DNA from: Silurus meridionalis | Lineage: Eukaryota; Chordata; Actinopteri; Siluriformes; Siluridae | DNA: 64,000 bases | NCBI RefSeq assembly: GCF_014805685.1 | Contig: NC_060884.1 | Coordinates: 19,163,856 to 19,227,855 of the forward strand | Direction: 5' to 3' | Part shown: piece by piece, positions 25,101 through 37,700 of the stretch | How the letters are laid out: each line of letters begins with the position of its first letter | How positions within the stretch are numbered: the stretch's first letter is position 1 | The notes under the pieces: model-generated | The model's database searches: none | Seen by the model: only the letters and a program-made list of their open reading frames with translations | Told to the model about the DNA's origin: nothing | Position numbers and translations under genes: made by a program

Positions 25101-28100
25101 AGAGAAAGGTGTAATGGATTGGAACTAATATTGCATAGTTTATACATATAAATCCTAGTGCAGGTGGGTCATCCATTCTTCACTTTTTGACTTGACAGTG
25201 CGACAGTGACTTTTCTCTGCATCACTTCACACAAATTACAAAGTCTCTTAAAGGTTTCCAATAAAATTTAAGTGCCAGGAGTCACTCTTTTTTTTTTTTT
25301 TCGTATGTGTGCTGCTTGAAAGACAGTGAGCCAAAGTTCTCTTCCATATTTGATTGCTTTAATCAGCCCTCCACCTCTCAATCTGCTCTCAAAATCCTTG
25401 CTGCTATGACGATAATGAGGATGGCCATCTTTCAGCACCCTGCATTTTTTTTTCTCACTCTATTCTTATTCTCTCTTTTCTTCTATTGAATTATTGGCAT
25501 ATTTGGGATGTACTGTACAGTATATTCCCTAACTTTGCCATCTGTATTTGAAGTATCTTTTTCTGATCAAAAAATGTTGCCTGAACATGATTTGTAAAAT
25601 AACCCTCCCTTCATCTCTCTTTCTCCATCTTATTCTCTCTCTGCCTCTCTATTGCTGAGATTCCATTCCTTATTCAGTGCACTATTAGTATTTTGTAGTG
25701 TTGTCAAAATTCCCAGTGGACAAATTATATTCTCTGGATACTTCAATATTACATTCATAGTGCACTGTATATTGACTGCTTGCACAACAGATGCACTATG
25801 ACAATGCCGAGCAATTTATTTTAGTGTAAACTGTACTTTGGGATGGATGCCTAAACAGCCAACTTTGTGAGTGAACATAAATAATAAAATGTTGTTGAGT
25901 GATCTATAAAGCCATCAGGTAAAGGCGTATTTATTACAGTGGTTGCCATTTACTCTGTAATTTATAACATTCAGATTGTTTATATAAATGCAGGGCACAA
26001 TGATGTGTCTTCTGAGCACTTACTTCTCTATTCATTCTATTCATTCTCCCTGCTGACCTTTATAGTGCTCTACAGAGAACATTCTGTGTAGTTAAAGCTG
26101 AACGAGTAAATGACGGCGCAATCTCAAAAACAGCGTCCATCGCTTTCATCACCTTACTAAGTGAGGCTTCCTATCATCTTTCACCTTTTGCACACTGATT
26201 ATTCTCTCATTATTTTTCTATTAGATGTCACAATTTCCCACTTAATCAGCTGTTAATTAAAATAACTTCAGAAGCCCTTCTGGAGTTTATTTCCCTGGAA
26301 AACCCACACAGATTTTTATATCACATCTAATGAAGGTCTAATCTGTCAACTCAATTGGTGTACCATTTGGTCTAATTTAACGTCTTGAGTGTCAGCCTCA
26401 GTGGAAATGGCGTAGTGTGAAGATGAATTTGCTATGTGCTTCCCAGAGAAGCATCTCACAAGCTTTCTCTAATGCTCTATTTTTATGAAAATAAAATTTT
26501 CCTACACAGGATAGATTGCCCAATTTACCAGACGTTGGCCATATATCATAACCAGCACTGTCTTCAGAATCAAACCACCACATTTGCATTCCATATGTGA
26601 TATGCTATTAAATACATTATACATTGTCAGACTAACATGGTGTATTGAATGCATAATGAATTTTTACGTGAGCAGCTTTAGCATCAGATTGTCAATTTGT
26701 AGGGTTTGTCTATATGTTGTAGGGTAGAGGGATCAGAATGCCTGTGTCTGGTCTTAGGTTGTCATGGTAATAGGTATGAATGGCTGGATTTTCAGCATTT
26801 GATGAAGGCTTAGCAGAAGTGGAGCATGGGTGAAACGCTGCACCAGCATTCACAAAGAATATGGATGAAGTGCTCTAGTCATTTCAAGTTGTTGAATATA
26901 ATCATGCCGTTTACTTCACTTGCACTTGCAGATGTCCACTACAGATTCGTTATATGCTAATTTGGAAAAGCTTTTTTTCTTTCACTTTGGTCTGATACAA
27001 AAGAAATTTCAGTGTATACAAAAAAAAAAAAAAACCTGCAGATGTTTTCAAGTATCTATGGTTCAGACATTTATTTACAACAAACCATTAAATGTTTGGC
27101 ATCTTATATGAGTCCTTCTGGGTTAAGAATAAACAGAAGATTCTAATGTCATGGCTTTGAGTATTACTGGTGCATCTATTCAAGATTATTATGCCAGTGT
27201 GGCGTGTTTACAGTGAAGATGTTTTAATGATAACAAATCTTACTTCAATTTAGGACAAACACAAACATATACTGAAATCACTGTTTTTGCAACACGGACA
27301 CACCATTATCCTGTGACATCTAACATGAATGATAAAAAATATATATATTTTTCCTACCGAATAATTAACTGGTGTGGGCTAAAATGACACAATTCATGAC
27401 TAAAATGTGCTTAGTTTGTGACCTAAAAGTTTTAAATCATGGCCTAAATATATTAATTCATGGCTAAATAATAATAAAATTAACCAATGTGTTAGCTTAG
27501 TGGCTCCACAGGTTAATTAGAGCATAAGTAAGAGTCTAAGCCTTAATTAATAACCCAAATATGGAATTCTAGTCATTACATGTTTGCCTTATTATCCCAG
27601 TAACCTTATTTGGATATCATCACTTTAACTGATATGAGACAGCTAACTTTTGCAATATAGGAATATTTATATCATCTATTTTCTAAATTCTAGAATTATT
27701 CATAGATGGAGTTATCTGCTAAATAAATGTATTATTTTAAATGCTGTACTGATTGTATAAATAAAATAATTTCTTCTAGAGATTTTTTTCTCCTGATGTT
27801 AACAGATACATTAATTATCTGAGTGGCATTTAGTCGCAAGATATGAATTTTGTGGTTGCTATGTAGCGGATTTATCGAGAGGTTTTTCAGCCACAGTAGA
27901 AAAGGCATACTACCAGAATCTCATTTCAGTCATAATATTGTCATAAATTGTGTTTTTTTTTTTTTCAACCAATAAATAAATACATATAAAATGCAATAAT
28001 TGGAATGCATTTTAAATACAAGACTCACTATAAGAGTAGTGACAAATAAGTTTATTCTGTCTTTGTTTGTTTAGATGGATTTTACTGAGGGCTTTACAGG

Positions 28101-29840
28101 GGTTTTTATTAGCAACTAAAGTATTATTGAAGTGGACAGTCAAAGCCAGCCATGAAGACCACTTTGTGCAAATAAACTTCAGCTTCCATAAGAACAACAA
28201 CAGAAGGCCCTGCTTTCAAATGTGCTCTCTGGATTTAAAACTTTGGAAACGTCTTGGCCCTGCCACTCATCTCTGTGTTTCAGTTTCGACTGCAGTTGGT
28301 TAGCCAATATAAATACCATACAACCATTATATATTTTCCTTTTTAAAATCCAAAATAGAGAATGTGGTGAAGGCATAAGAAGTGTATAAACCTAGAATTT
28401 TGATAGAAACAAGGATTCAGTAAAGTTTAATCATTGGATTATTACAGAAACCAAGTACCAGTGTGCCAATGCCGCCTCCACTCTGGCACCAAGGCCTGCC
28501 AGCCACTTTAATCCTTGTTTTGATCTTCTAAACCCTGTGATGCCTGGCAGTAAGTAAGTCCCCAGAGATCAGCAGCACAATGCAAAGGAAGCTAAGAGTT
28601 CAGCAGTATGGTGAGAGGTATAACTTTGAAATTCATCTTCTTGTCAAAGGAATGGCACGAAGATGAGAGGGACACCAATTTCTTTTTGAAGCCTGGGCTG
28701 TCAGGACACTTATACACTAACTGCTTCAGCTTATAGAGCTTCCTAATGGAAATCAGCAAGAGTCAAACAGTCTACAGTGTAGATTATTGTCCATGTGGAT
28801 AAAAAAAATAATAAATCACCACTATTTGACCAGAATCTAGTCACTACAATGCCAAGGTGGCATTTCTAAGAACACCTTAGAACAAATAAAGCTTCTCAAC
28901 CCCGTTGACAAAAAAATGTTCCACAATATATGTCATTACAGCCCCAAATGAAAGATTGTACTGCTTTAATCACATTTATAGCTACCTAGCATTGTTGCAG
29001 TATATACATCCTAAGGATAAGTTGCATCATATTCTCTCACTTCTTTTTCCAGTAAAGAGTGGGCTCAAAGCTATACCTCACATCAACCCTAAGGCTCATC
29101 TGATGTCCTGTCTTCCCATGGTGGAATTTACTAATAATGCTAGCTGACATACTGACAAGTTGCTGATTGCTGCAGGGCTGAGAAAATGAATTGAGGGAGC
29201 ATTTGGTCATTGGCCATTTTAAAAAGAGGACATTATAAAAAGCCTACAGAAAGGCACACTGGAGGCACAGTGAAGTGCACTGGAGGCTGCAAAATTTGCT
29301 GACCAAGCAGGATAGAGACAGTGGAAGCAATTTTGACTTCCTAGAAAGCTGCTGTTTACCCAAGTGCACTTGTGGTGTTGTGACCCTGGAGAAATCCTCA
29401 TGAATCTTTATTATAATTGGTGTCATCTACAAAAAAATCAAGAAATCCATTCAAATAAACAAATTATTGACACTCAGAGTCAGAGTCTGAGACTCCAACT
29501 GAATACAGTAAATATATTTGTATTGAAATGTTTGGATGTATGCAGAGATTTTTTTTAGAGTAATCTGTTATTTTGTGTTAAATTCTTTGCAGAATTTAAT
29601 GATTGTGTGATAAGAACAGCAGCATGCATTAGCAAAGACATTTAAAAAAACTTTTAAAAACATAAATGATAATGTTTAGATTTTGTAGTTAAAATAAAAA
29701 GAATGAAAACATTTATTTTTGTACTTTATTAATGAAATATATAGAGAAAGTAAACATTGGACTCCAAGTTCCAAAACAAAATAAAATAGTCCACTCAATT
29801 TAATCTTCAAAGAAATCTTTTGAACAAATGTATGATTTGA
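22116..29840. other. 7.7-kb AT-rich desert; no gene recognised
   Basis: No exon-like open frame with splice sites and similarity was found. Points noted: a good minus-strand donor (CAC|GTAAGT) at 24707; several TAAT-core-rich blocks (for example 26220-26300) that could be conserved non-coding elements; poly(A) and (TA) runs. If the 44.4-kb exon belongs to grm4, all of this is grm4 intron. Confidence 0.5.
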
Positions 29841-29886
29841 AGTATCTCACAAAATTAAGTACACCCCTCACATTTCAGCAACCATT
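29841..29886. repeat. Possible terminal fragment of a Tc1-like element
   Basis: AGTATCTCACAAAATTAAGT followed by ACACCCCTCACATTT resembles a Tc1-type inverted terminal sequence I recall from other fish. No partner end was found. Confidence 0.35.
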
Positions 29887-29983
29887 GCACAACCATCTAC
29901 CTGTGTACTACGGCAAATAAAATGTACTGACTGTATTCTGGTCTCCGACTCTTGATCTGAGCATGACTAAAATATATATATAT

Positions 29984-31082
29984 TAGGGATGCACCGAATA
30001 TTCGGCCACCGAACATTTTCGGCCGCAAATGGCCCAAAAGTGCATTTTCGGTTTTCGGCCGAAAGACTTTGATCACCGAAAAAACACGGCCGAAACAGTT
30101 TGTTGTGATGACGCAAACAGAAACCGCGGCCCGCACGTGCATGTCTAAAACAACATGTCTGCGGTGTGGACGTATTTCAGTTTATCTGAGAAAGACCCAC
30201 GGATAGCGATTTGCAAAACATGTAATGCCGAAATTTCGTCTGCAAATACTTTCTCCACGTCGGGTTTAATTTGAAATCCAAACATCCCGATCGCTATGCT
30301 GAATATCAGAGGAACGCAAACGCACAGAAAAGCAAAACTCCTCCAAACATGCGCACTCCGTCTGTGGTGGACGTTTTTAAAAAGGCAGGAAGCTTCCCAG
30401 TGATAGTGTTGTATTGTTGTATCTTTAAGCAGTTGCACTTGTTCTGAATGCACTTTGTTTTTATGAAAGAACATATTTAATTGTACAACCTTTCAGCAGG
30501 CCAGAGGGCCTTTACATTATTATTTAATGTACACAAGTGCATTTAAGTTAAACATTTAAGACTAAATTTTAATTTATTTTATCCTGTGCATTGTTGCAAT
30601 AAACTTTCTTTCGGCTTCTCCCGTTAGGGGTCGCCAAAGCGGATCCTCCGCACATTTGATTTGGCACGTTTTTACGCTGGATGCCCTTCCTAATGCAACC
30701 CTCCCCAATTTATCCGGGCTTGGGACCGGCACTGAGAGTGGCTGGGGATGGTTCCCTGACCGGGAATCGAACCCGGGTCGCAGCGGTGGGAGCGCTGCAT
30801 CTTAACCACTAGACCACCAGGGGACCTGTGCATTGTTGCAATGTGCTATAAATAAATATTTTCATAATTTGTCATTGATTAATTCTTTGAAACTTTAATA
30901 TTAATTTATGCAATTGAAATGCCTTGATTTTAGTAAGGTTAGTACACAGTCATAGCCATAAATGCAATAGTAATAATAATTGCCATAATTTTTTCGGTGT
31001 TTCGTTTTTTTCGGTTTTCGGCCTTGCTTTCCTCCTTTTTCGGTTTTCGGTTTCGGCCAAGAATTTTTATTTCGGTGCATCC

Positions 31083-31085
<3 letters not shown>
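29984..31085 (+). mobile_element. hAT-type element with BED-finger fragment, interrupted by a SINE
   Basis: The termini TAGGGATGCACCGAA and TTCGGTGCATCCCTA are perfect inverted repeats of 15 bases, flanked by 8-bp duplications ATATATAT (29976-29983 and 31086-31093), the hAT signature. Subterminal CGGTTTTCGG/CCGAAAA phrases also repeat. The plus strand at 30154-30400 encodes a damaged BED zinc finger: MSAVWTYFSLSEKDPRIAIC, then CKTC, a frame break, KSKHPDRYAEYQ, and PSVVDVFKKAGSFP. The catalytic transposase is absent. The SINE at 30601-30824 was inserted later. Confidence 0.85.
30601..30824 (-). mobile_element. tRNA-Glu-headed SINE with an RTE-like tail, nested in the hAT element
   Basis: Flanked by a perfect 18-bp target-site duplication, CCTGTGCATTGTTGCAAT, at 30583-30600 and 30825-30842. 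On the minus strand the head (30824 to about 30753) folds as tRNA-Glu, with A box TGGTCTAGTGG and B box GGTTCGATTCC. The anticodon position reads CCC rather than CTC. The body (about 30740-30655) matches the 5' end of the LINE at about 15325-15235, including AAGCCCGGATAAAT and GGAAGGGCATCCAGCG. The last part (about 30652-30601) matches the LINE 3' end near 13265-13215. Confidence 0.9.

Positions 31086-31148
<63 letters not shown>
31086..31148. repeat. (TA)n microsatellite
   Basis: About 31 TA units between the hAT right end and the fold-back Tc1 derivative. A further (TA)n follows that element at about 31565-31594. Confidence 0.95.
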
Positions 31149-31151
<3 letters not shown>

Positions 31152-31559
31152 TACAGACCAAAAGTTTGGACACACCTTCTCATTCAAAGAGTTTTCTTTA
31201 TTTTCATGACTATGAAAATTGTAGAGTCACACTGAAGGCATCAAAACTATGAATTAACACATGTGGAATTATATACATAACAAAAAAGTGTGAAACAACT
31301 GAAAATATGTCATATTGTAGGTTCTTCAAAGTAGCCACCTTTTGCTTAGATTACTGCTTTGCACACTCTTGGCATTCTCTTGATGCCTACTTTGAAGAAC
31401 CTACAATATGACATATTTTCAGTTCACTTTTTTGTTATGTATATAATTCCACGTGTTAATTCATAGTTTTGATGCCTTCAAAGTGACTACAATTTTCATA
31501 GTCATGAAAATAAAGAAGACTCTTTGAATGAGAAGGTGTGTCCAAACTTTTGGTCTGTA

Positions 31560-31562
<3 letters not shown>
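31149..31562. mobile_element. 414-bp fold-back Tc1-derived element
   Basis: The two halves form near-perfect inverted arms of about 190 bp, each starting CAGTACAGACCAAAAGTTTG. The arms differ by a few small indels. The short centre, read on the minus strand, keeps IKRMPRVCKAVI and AKGGYFEEP, the C-terminal end of a Tc1-type transposase. It is therefore an internally deleted copy, not an anonymous palindrome. It lies in a (TA)n tract, in keeping with TA targeting. Confidence 0.85.
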
Positions 31563-31594
<32 letters not shown>

Positions 31595-31595
<1 letters not shown>

Positions 31596-33241
31596 TGTTT
31601 ATTATTAGTGAAACCAGACTTAACATAGAGCATGAAGACAAAATATTATATAAAATAAGTAATTATAGTGTTTTTAATTATGTAAATCTGCAGGACACCA
31701 AACGGAACTTTTGCTTTGTTTTCCGGCGGTTTTAATTGCCGAATGTGTGCATCATGGTGAATTTTGGTGCTCGATTTGAGACTTGACGTTTCAGTAAAAC
31801 AAATGTTTAGTGATTAAAAATAGTTTATTTATTTATTTATTTTTTATATCTGAGTAAAGAAATTACATCATGAATAAATGTGTGTTGAAAGATTTAACTT
31901 CTCCTCTTTCATATTTTTTCATTAATAATTTTAATAAAAACTGTCAAACATAAATGCGTGCTGCATCAATCGCGTGTTAATGAAATTAGTGCCGTTAAAA
32001 GGAATTTGCATTTTACTCAGATTGTTTGCTGTATAGGAACTGCATGCTTGTAACTGTTACATTTGTAGGTAAGGACACACTTTTTCTACTCATAGTATCT
32101 TCAAGTATTCTAAGGCTCTTATTTCGTGTATTGTGTATTCTAACACTGTGCAATATACTTAAATTACTGCCTGTGACTGTATCATAGTAGTTGCTGTCTT
32201 TTCAATATTTAAACAGCTTTAACACAGCTAGACTGTGTCTATGTGCTATACTTAATAACTGTAAAAACTGTGAGGAATTGTTTTCCATCTGACAATATAT
32301 GTTTGTCTTTGTTGTCATTTACATTGTGCAGAGCAAATTTAAAAACTAAGCTTTACAAGATTTTGATTAAACTCTTCCAATATTTTCTTTCTTCCTGCAT
32401 TTCATTACATTCTTAGTAGTTTTACAATGTTGTTATTTAGTGTTGACAGTGTATTAACATTATTATTCACACTGTCTTTATAAAAGAAAGTACAGTAAAA
32501 AATAATGCATTCACAGTATTGCTCAACTGACATGAACATTTCCATTAGGATTGTATATAACTATGTAATATTAGGCATAAACTCTTGCTGGTGGGACCAA
32601 GTCTGGATTTCTTTATTTTATGTGGTTGTAAGACTGGTACAGACTCAATAGACTCAAACCTGACCCTAAATGTTCATGTCTGCGACAAACTCAATGTTAT
32701 AAACTTGATCCGAAATGTTGGCATTTAAAACAATGCAGGGATTACCAAACCTCTTACTGTAAATATATTCAGATTGAATCCTTGTGTGTAATAAAATTCC
32801 AATCACAGGAACAACAGGTTTTGGCTGTTATCACTTTATTTAAGTTCTCATATTATCTGCTTTGTCTGATATAGTGAATTTAAGTTAATACTGGATTTCA
32901 AAAACTTGGAGGGAGTTTTAGCACAGCATTCAGATTATTCAGCATACAGTTTGTGTAGGGTTTTTCATGTTAGGACCTGAAGATGTTAAACAATTACTGC
33001 ATTGCAAAAATGCTATTGTATTGCTATTGTTGCTATCATTTGACCCAATTGATGGGGTTAAATAAAACATTATTGAGGTGAAAGATAAAAGATTAATGTA
33101 GACTAAATAAAAAATCTAAGTTTAAAGACGATTACGATTAAATTATGATTTCCACCACCCACTTGTTGTTTCCTTTGCTAAAGAATTAAATAGGTAATTT
33201 TTTTGGAGATTTACTACTTCACAGTTCTTTTACAAAGCAGT
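31595..33241. other. AT-rich desert; nothing recognised
   Basis: No exon, RNA gene or repeat family recognised. Confidence 0.5.
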
Positions 33242-33249
33242 AATGGAAC

Positions 33250-34744
33250 TAGAGGTGGCAAAAGTACACACATCCTTCACACAGGTAGAAGTACTGATAT
33301 TCATGTTTTTAAAGACTCTGGTAAAAGCTAAATTACTGACTACACTTTTTCACTCAAGTTAAAGTAAAGAAGTTTGGGCTCTCAATGTACTTAAGTAAAA
33401 AGTAGCCTTTACTTCTACCTGTTTAAGGGTCATGCTGGTAACTGGACCTTACATCCTATTAACATATTAATACAAAAGAATTTCAAATATCCAGGCCAGG
33501 CCAGACCACCATATAGAACACAAGCAGAGAAAAGATGAAAATGTTCAGAAATGTCTCTGTTCTCAGTCTTGTTTACATCACTGACTCCCTCTGTCTCATC
33601 CACATTAACCCCATACCTCTTGTTGCTTTCTGCCTTGCTAGTTGTTAGCTTCGTAAACTAGCCTACATCCGTGGTGTGCGCGAGCGAGGAAATGATACAC
33701 CAGTGGTAGATTGAAAAAGCTGCACAATGACAAGAAATAGGTTGATTGGCTAAAAACGGCACAGTGAGAATTGATCACGTCACCATATAGATTAAAACTA
33801 AAGCAAAGAGCCTGGTTTGAAAATGTAAGAAGTACAGATATTTGTGTAAAATATTTAATAAATGAAACCAAAAAAATAAATTGTGAAGTAAAGTACTGAT
33901 ACAAGAAAAATCTACTTTCTGTAATTTCCGCACTATAAAGCGCACCCATATATAAGATGCACCCACTGAATTTTACAAATATTTGTATTTTTAACATAAA
34001 TAAGCCGCATTTGTCTATAAGCCACAGGTGTCTACACTAATGTACTTTACACAGGCTTTAACAAAAGACATGATACACACTGTGTAACGGGTGAAATATG
34101 TTGCGCTTTCTTTAGGAGCATAGCGGTATTTTAGGAATAGCATGCCTCTGCATTTTTTCCGGTATTACTGCGTGTGTGCAAGACGAGGATTATGTCATTA
34201 TTTTCTGATGCTGATTTCTAAGTTTCTTTGACTAACCCTTAACGCTGTTGACAAGAAAAATAAAAAAGCACGAGTTTTGGAAACCTGTCTGTGCTTATAT
34301 GATTTCTGTTGCAACTGGAGTTAGCGAGCTCTCCCTTCACCCAGATTTAACGCGTTACAACGGCTTGTATCTAAACAGTAACCTACCAAGAAAGTCATTG
34401 TTCACTGTCTTCCTCCTTCCTTTCACAACTATTTCTCTCGGGAGTTTATCTTTCGGCATCGTCGTGCGTTTAAAAAAAGGTTTTTCTCCCAATGCCGTGC
34501 AGCTCAGAACACAGGTAAGGTGCGTTTTTTCGTTTCCGTATGAAAATTTCTTGGTCTAATGTTATGTCGCTCAGTTTTTTGGCTTGAAGTTTGTGAAACC
34601 GGGAAAAACCCATGAAAAATTCATAAATTAGCCGCTTCGTTGGTTAAGGCTCAAAACGTAGGAAAAAAGTATCGGCTTATAGTCTGAAAAATACGGTAAG
34701 TACAGTAACCGTAAGTATTTGTACTTCATTACTTCCCATCTCTG
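33250..34744. mobile_element. hAT-like non-autonomous element, split by an inner element
   Basis: The left end TAGAGGTGGCAAAAGTACAC and the right end (reverse complement CAGAGATGGGAAGTAATGAA) are imperfect inverted repeats rich in AAGTA motifs. The flanks AATGGAAC (33242-33249) and GATGGAAC (34745-34752) are an 8-bp duplication with one mismatch. The outer sequence is 33250-33915 plus 34698-34744; the piece between is a second insertion. Confidence 0.7.
33916..34697. mobile_element. Inner DNA element with TATAAG-type termini
   Basis: The left end CTGTAATTTCCGCACTATAA and the reverse complement of the right end (ACCGTATTTTTCAGACTATA) match with a few differences; both continue into AGCCGC/GGCTTAT phrases. 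Length is about 780 bp. I recall such ends from a common teleost repeat. The 103-residue open frame at 34248-34559 has no recognisable domain and is probably accidental. Confidence 0.65.
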
Positions 34745-34752
34745 GATGGAAC

Positions 34753-37700
34753 CATCTGTATTATGTGGTATATGTAGAATATTTTTTATCATTTATAATA
34801 AAAAATATAATATCATTTATATTAAGCCTCATTAACACTGCTTGTTCTAAAGTCTTTAAATCTGTATAACGCATAATGTGCTACTTGAGTACTAAAAGAA
34901 AAATGATTACTAAAGCGTGTATGAATGCATTGATCAGATCATTGGAAAAAATCATATGTTATAAGATTACTTGAAACATATAAATGTGTCAAACACCTAC
35001 TGATGTAGACAGATTATATGATAGATGCCAATTGTCAAGTAAACACAGTTTATCAATATATAGCAAATATTGTTATTGCATCTTACAGATCTATAAAAAC
35101 CATATGATGGTTAAATTAATCAGTGGTTTTGTATGAGGAGAATTCAAAACATTGGCATCAATGTTTTAAAGCAGCTTCCTGCACCCTAACTTGCCTTTCT
35201 ATTGTGTCATTTTATGCATTTTTGCTTTTCACATTGTGAAATAGGAACTGATGAACATGTGCTGTATGTTTGTGAGAAACATAATAGCTTGATTGAGAAC
35301 AGAAAGAGGCAAAGTGCCCCAAGGCATTTTTGGATGTTTCAGGAGACTCAGAGGCTTTGTATGCAAGAGTGCTCACTGGCCAAAGCCAAAAGCAAGTAAT
35401 TTACATGCACAATGTTAAGTAGATTGAAAGAGTAGCGTTTGTTTGTATGTTTTTGCAGGGTAAAATGGTGTCTTTCAAATCTCAATGTTGAACTTTCCTC
35501 TGCAATACAACAATAGAATCCCTTTGGGAGACACGAAGAAAAAACACCCACACAGTCCTCACGAGAGTCACAAATGCTTTCAGACAATGCTAATCAAACA
35601 ATGCCTGCCCTCTATGCTATATCTTTTTATGATGTCTTTATATGTGTGAGTGTAATCGCCTAAGGAATAGTACTGTTCTCGACAAGGATCGTCAGAAAAT
35701 GTATGCACGGCAACACCGCATACATAAACAGTCCAACTACTAAACTAGGACACGTAGGAATGAATGAGACAATGTTATTTGAGACAGTACAGGTAGATAC
35801 TGTGTATAAATTTCAAACTGATATGCAGGTGGACATTTTTAAATGGAGAATTAATGCACAGCTCTAATCAATAGGTGCTTTTAAAATGCAGGCCTAAATA
35901 TAGCTGATCAATGTTCAATAGTGGTCTGTGTTGTTGAAAATCTGAACTCTGCTGTGCTACAGAAGACAAAATCCGCTAAATATTTCTAAATATGACTTCA
36001 TCCCATGCTGCGCTTGACTAAGTCACCTACAGAGCATGCAAAGTGTGAGAGAGAGCAGCTGCGTTTAAACACAGCAGCTCCAACCTCCAAATCCATGATT
36101 CCGTCTGCTCAGGCATGACGTAGAGGTCCAGAAAGCATAAAAGAGCACACCCTGGAGCACCTACAGAGCCAATCGTAAAGAAAAGGAGCGAGCTAGATGG
36201 CATGTAGCTGTAAGGCTGTATGAAATAACATCCACCCAAGACCACCCCACCCCCTGGAGTGAGAATATGATGTAACATCAATCATGATATTGCTCCACTG
36301 CTGAGTTATTGCCCCTGGAAATAGGGTTAAGAGTAATCTCATCAAGTCTGCAATCGGTCACTGCATTCTAAGATGTCAGCCAGCCTTTTCCTTAGCCCTG
36401 GCTTCCTGCTGTTATGGGTCGGAGTAGACTAGCTTAAGATTTATTCGGCCCATACTGAAATTTTAAGACTTAATTCGTGCAAGGATAAATTCTTAGGAGC
36501 AGTTTAGTAATAGCAGTATGTGCCACTATGTGACAAATTTCATATTACCGTCTACACAGTGTTCCAGAGTAAAATTCACACTCTGATATTTGATAGCGTT
36601 GAAAACATTGTTCTTTATTATTAGAGTATTTAGCATATCTTTTTTTTTTTTTTTTTTTAATTGAAATAAAAAAACGTTCCACTTTAAAACATGAACAAAA
36701 AAATTGCAACTTAATTAATGACAGTGTGAAAAGAGATTCCAATATTTAACTTCTCTGTTTATTCAGAAACTCTACACTGTGGCTAGACAGTGTACTGATA
36801 AATGACAGGATGTAGAATAAATCCATTTGTACGTAAAGATAACTTCTTTCCTAATAAGGGTAATTAACAAATGATGAAGTTGTATGTTTTTGCTCAATTT
36901 GATATGCTTATTTTATAACACTTCAGTGAGTATGCTAAAGCTTTGTGCCACACCTCTTTCTTCCCCACAACTTACAATTTGGAAGATCTGCAGCTAGACA
37001 TAACACTAAACATGATAAATAACTTCAAAATGTGCTGAGAGAGGTTAAACAAGTCGTAAATATTTCAGGAAACTCGAAAAGATGAAAATAGTCTGGAAGC
37101 AAGACAGGCAAAAAAATCTCAACCCCCTATAATATGCAGATGATTCCTTGAAACATAAATTCAATTTGAAAGACCCCAGGTTTGTAAGCAGAAGGGATTT
37201 TGAGAAAGAAGATCTCTTAAATAATAAAAGCCAACATTATGTAAGGGCTTGTGGATGATCAAAAGAATTTTTAAATGGGCTTTCTATTTGTGCAATGGTC
37301 AGTGCAGCTATAGCAGGGTTGATATTTTAGTTCTTCAGAAGGTTGCTGGAGCACTTTATGAAGCCTATGGATTTAGAGTTTGCTACAAAACCAATTGTGT
37401 ATTTATATAATGCATGTGCTTTGAAGTAAAAAAAAAACCAGAATGATTTTACAGTATTGTCAGTACTAAGTACTGAAAATGCAACTGTTAATGATTCCAA
37501 ATTGTGATTTTATTAATGAACAATGCTTCTTGGTTACCTATAATGCGGAATGATTACAGGACTTCAAATGTTTTTGAAGACAGAAGAGTTTGCATTTTAA
37601 TTTCAATTGAATCTAGTGCAGCTATGACATAAATAATAACAGGAGCAAATTTTAATGACACTCGTTCCATTTATAAGTGATTTAAATGCAAATCTTTACA

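Noticed and set aside
26690..26920. GATGAAGGCTTAGC...GTGAAACGC-type sequence recalling the ends of Penelope-like elements
   Set aside because: Too short and too diverged to support the call.
30753..30824. A tRNA-like sequence with good A and B boxes
   Set aside because: It is the head of a SINE bounded by an 18-bp target duplication and joined to LINE-like sequence, so it is not called as a tRNA gene.
31086..31594. Regularly repeated sequence that might suggest an array such as CRISPR
   Set aside because: It is (TA)n plus a single palindromic element in a vertebrate genome; no repeat-spacer structure.
34248..34559. A 103-residue frame in the inner DNA element
   Set aside because: No domain recognised and the element looks non-autonomous; probably chance or a decayed remnant.
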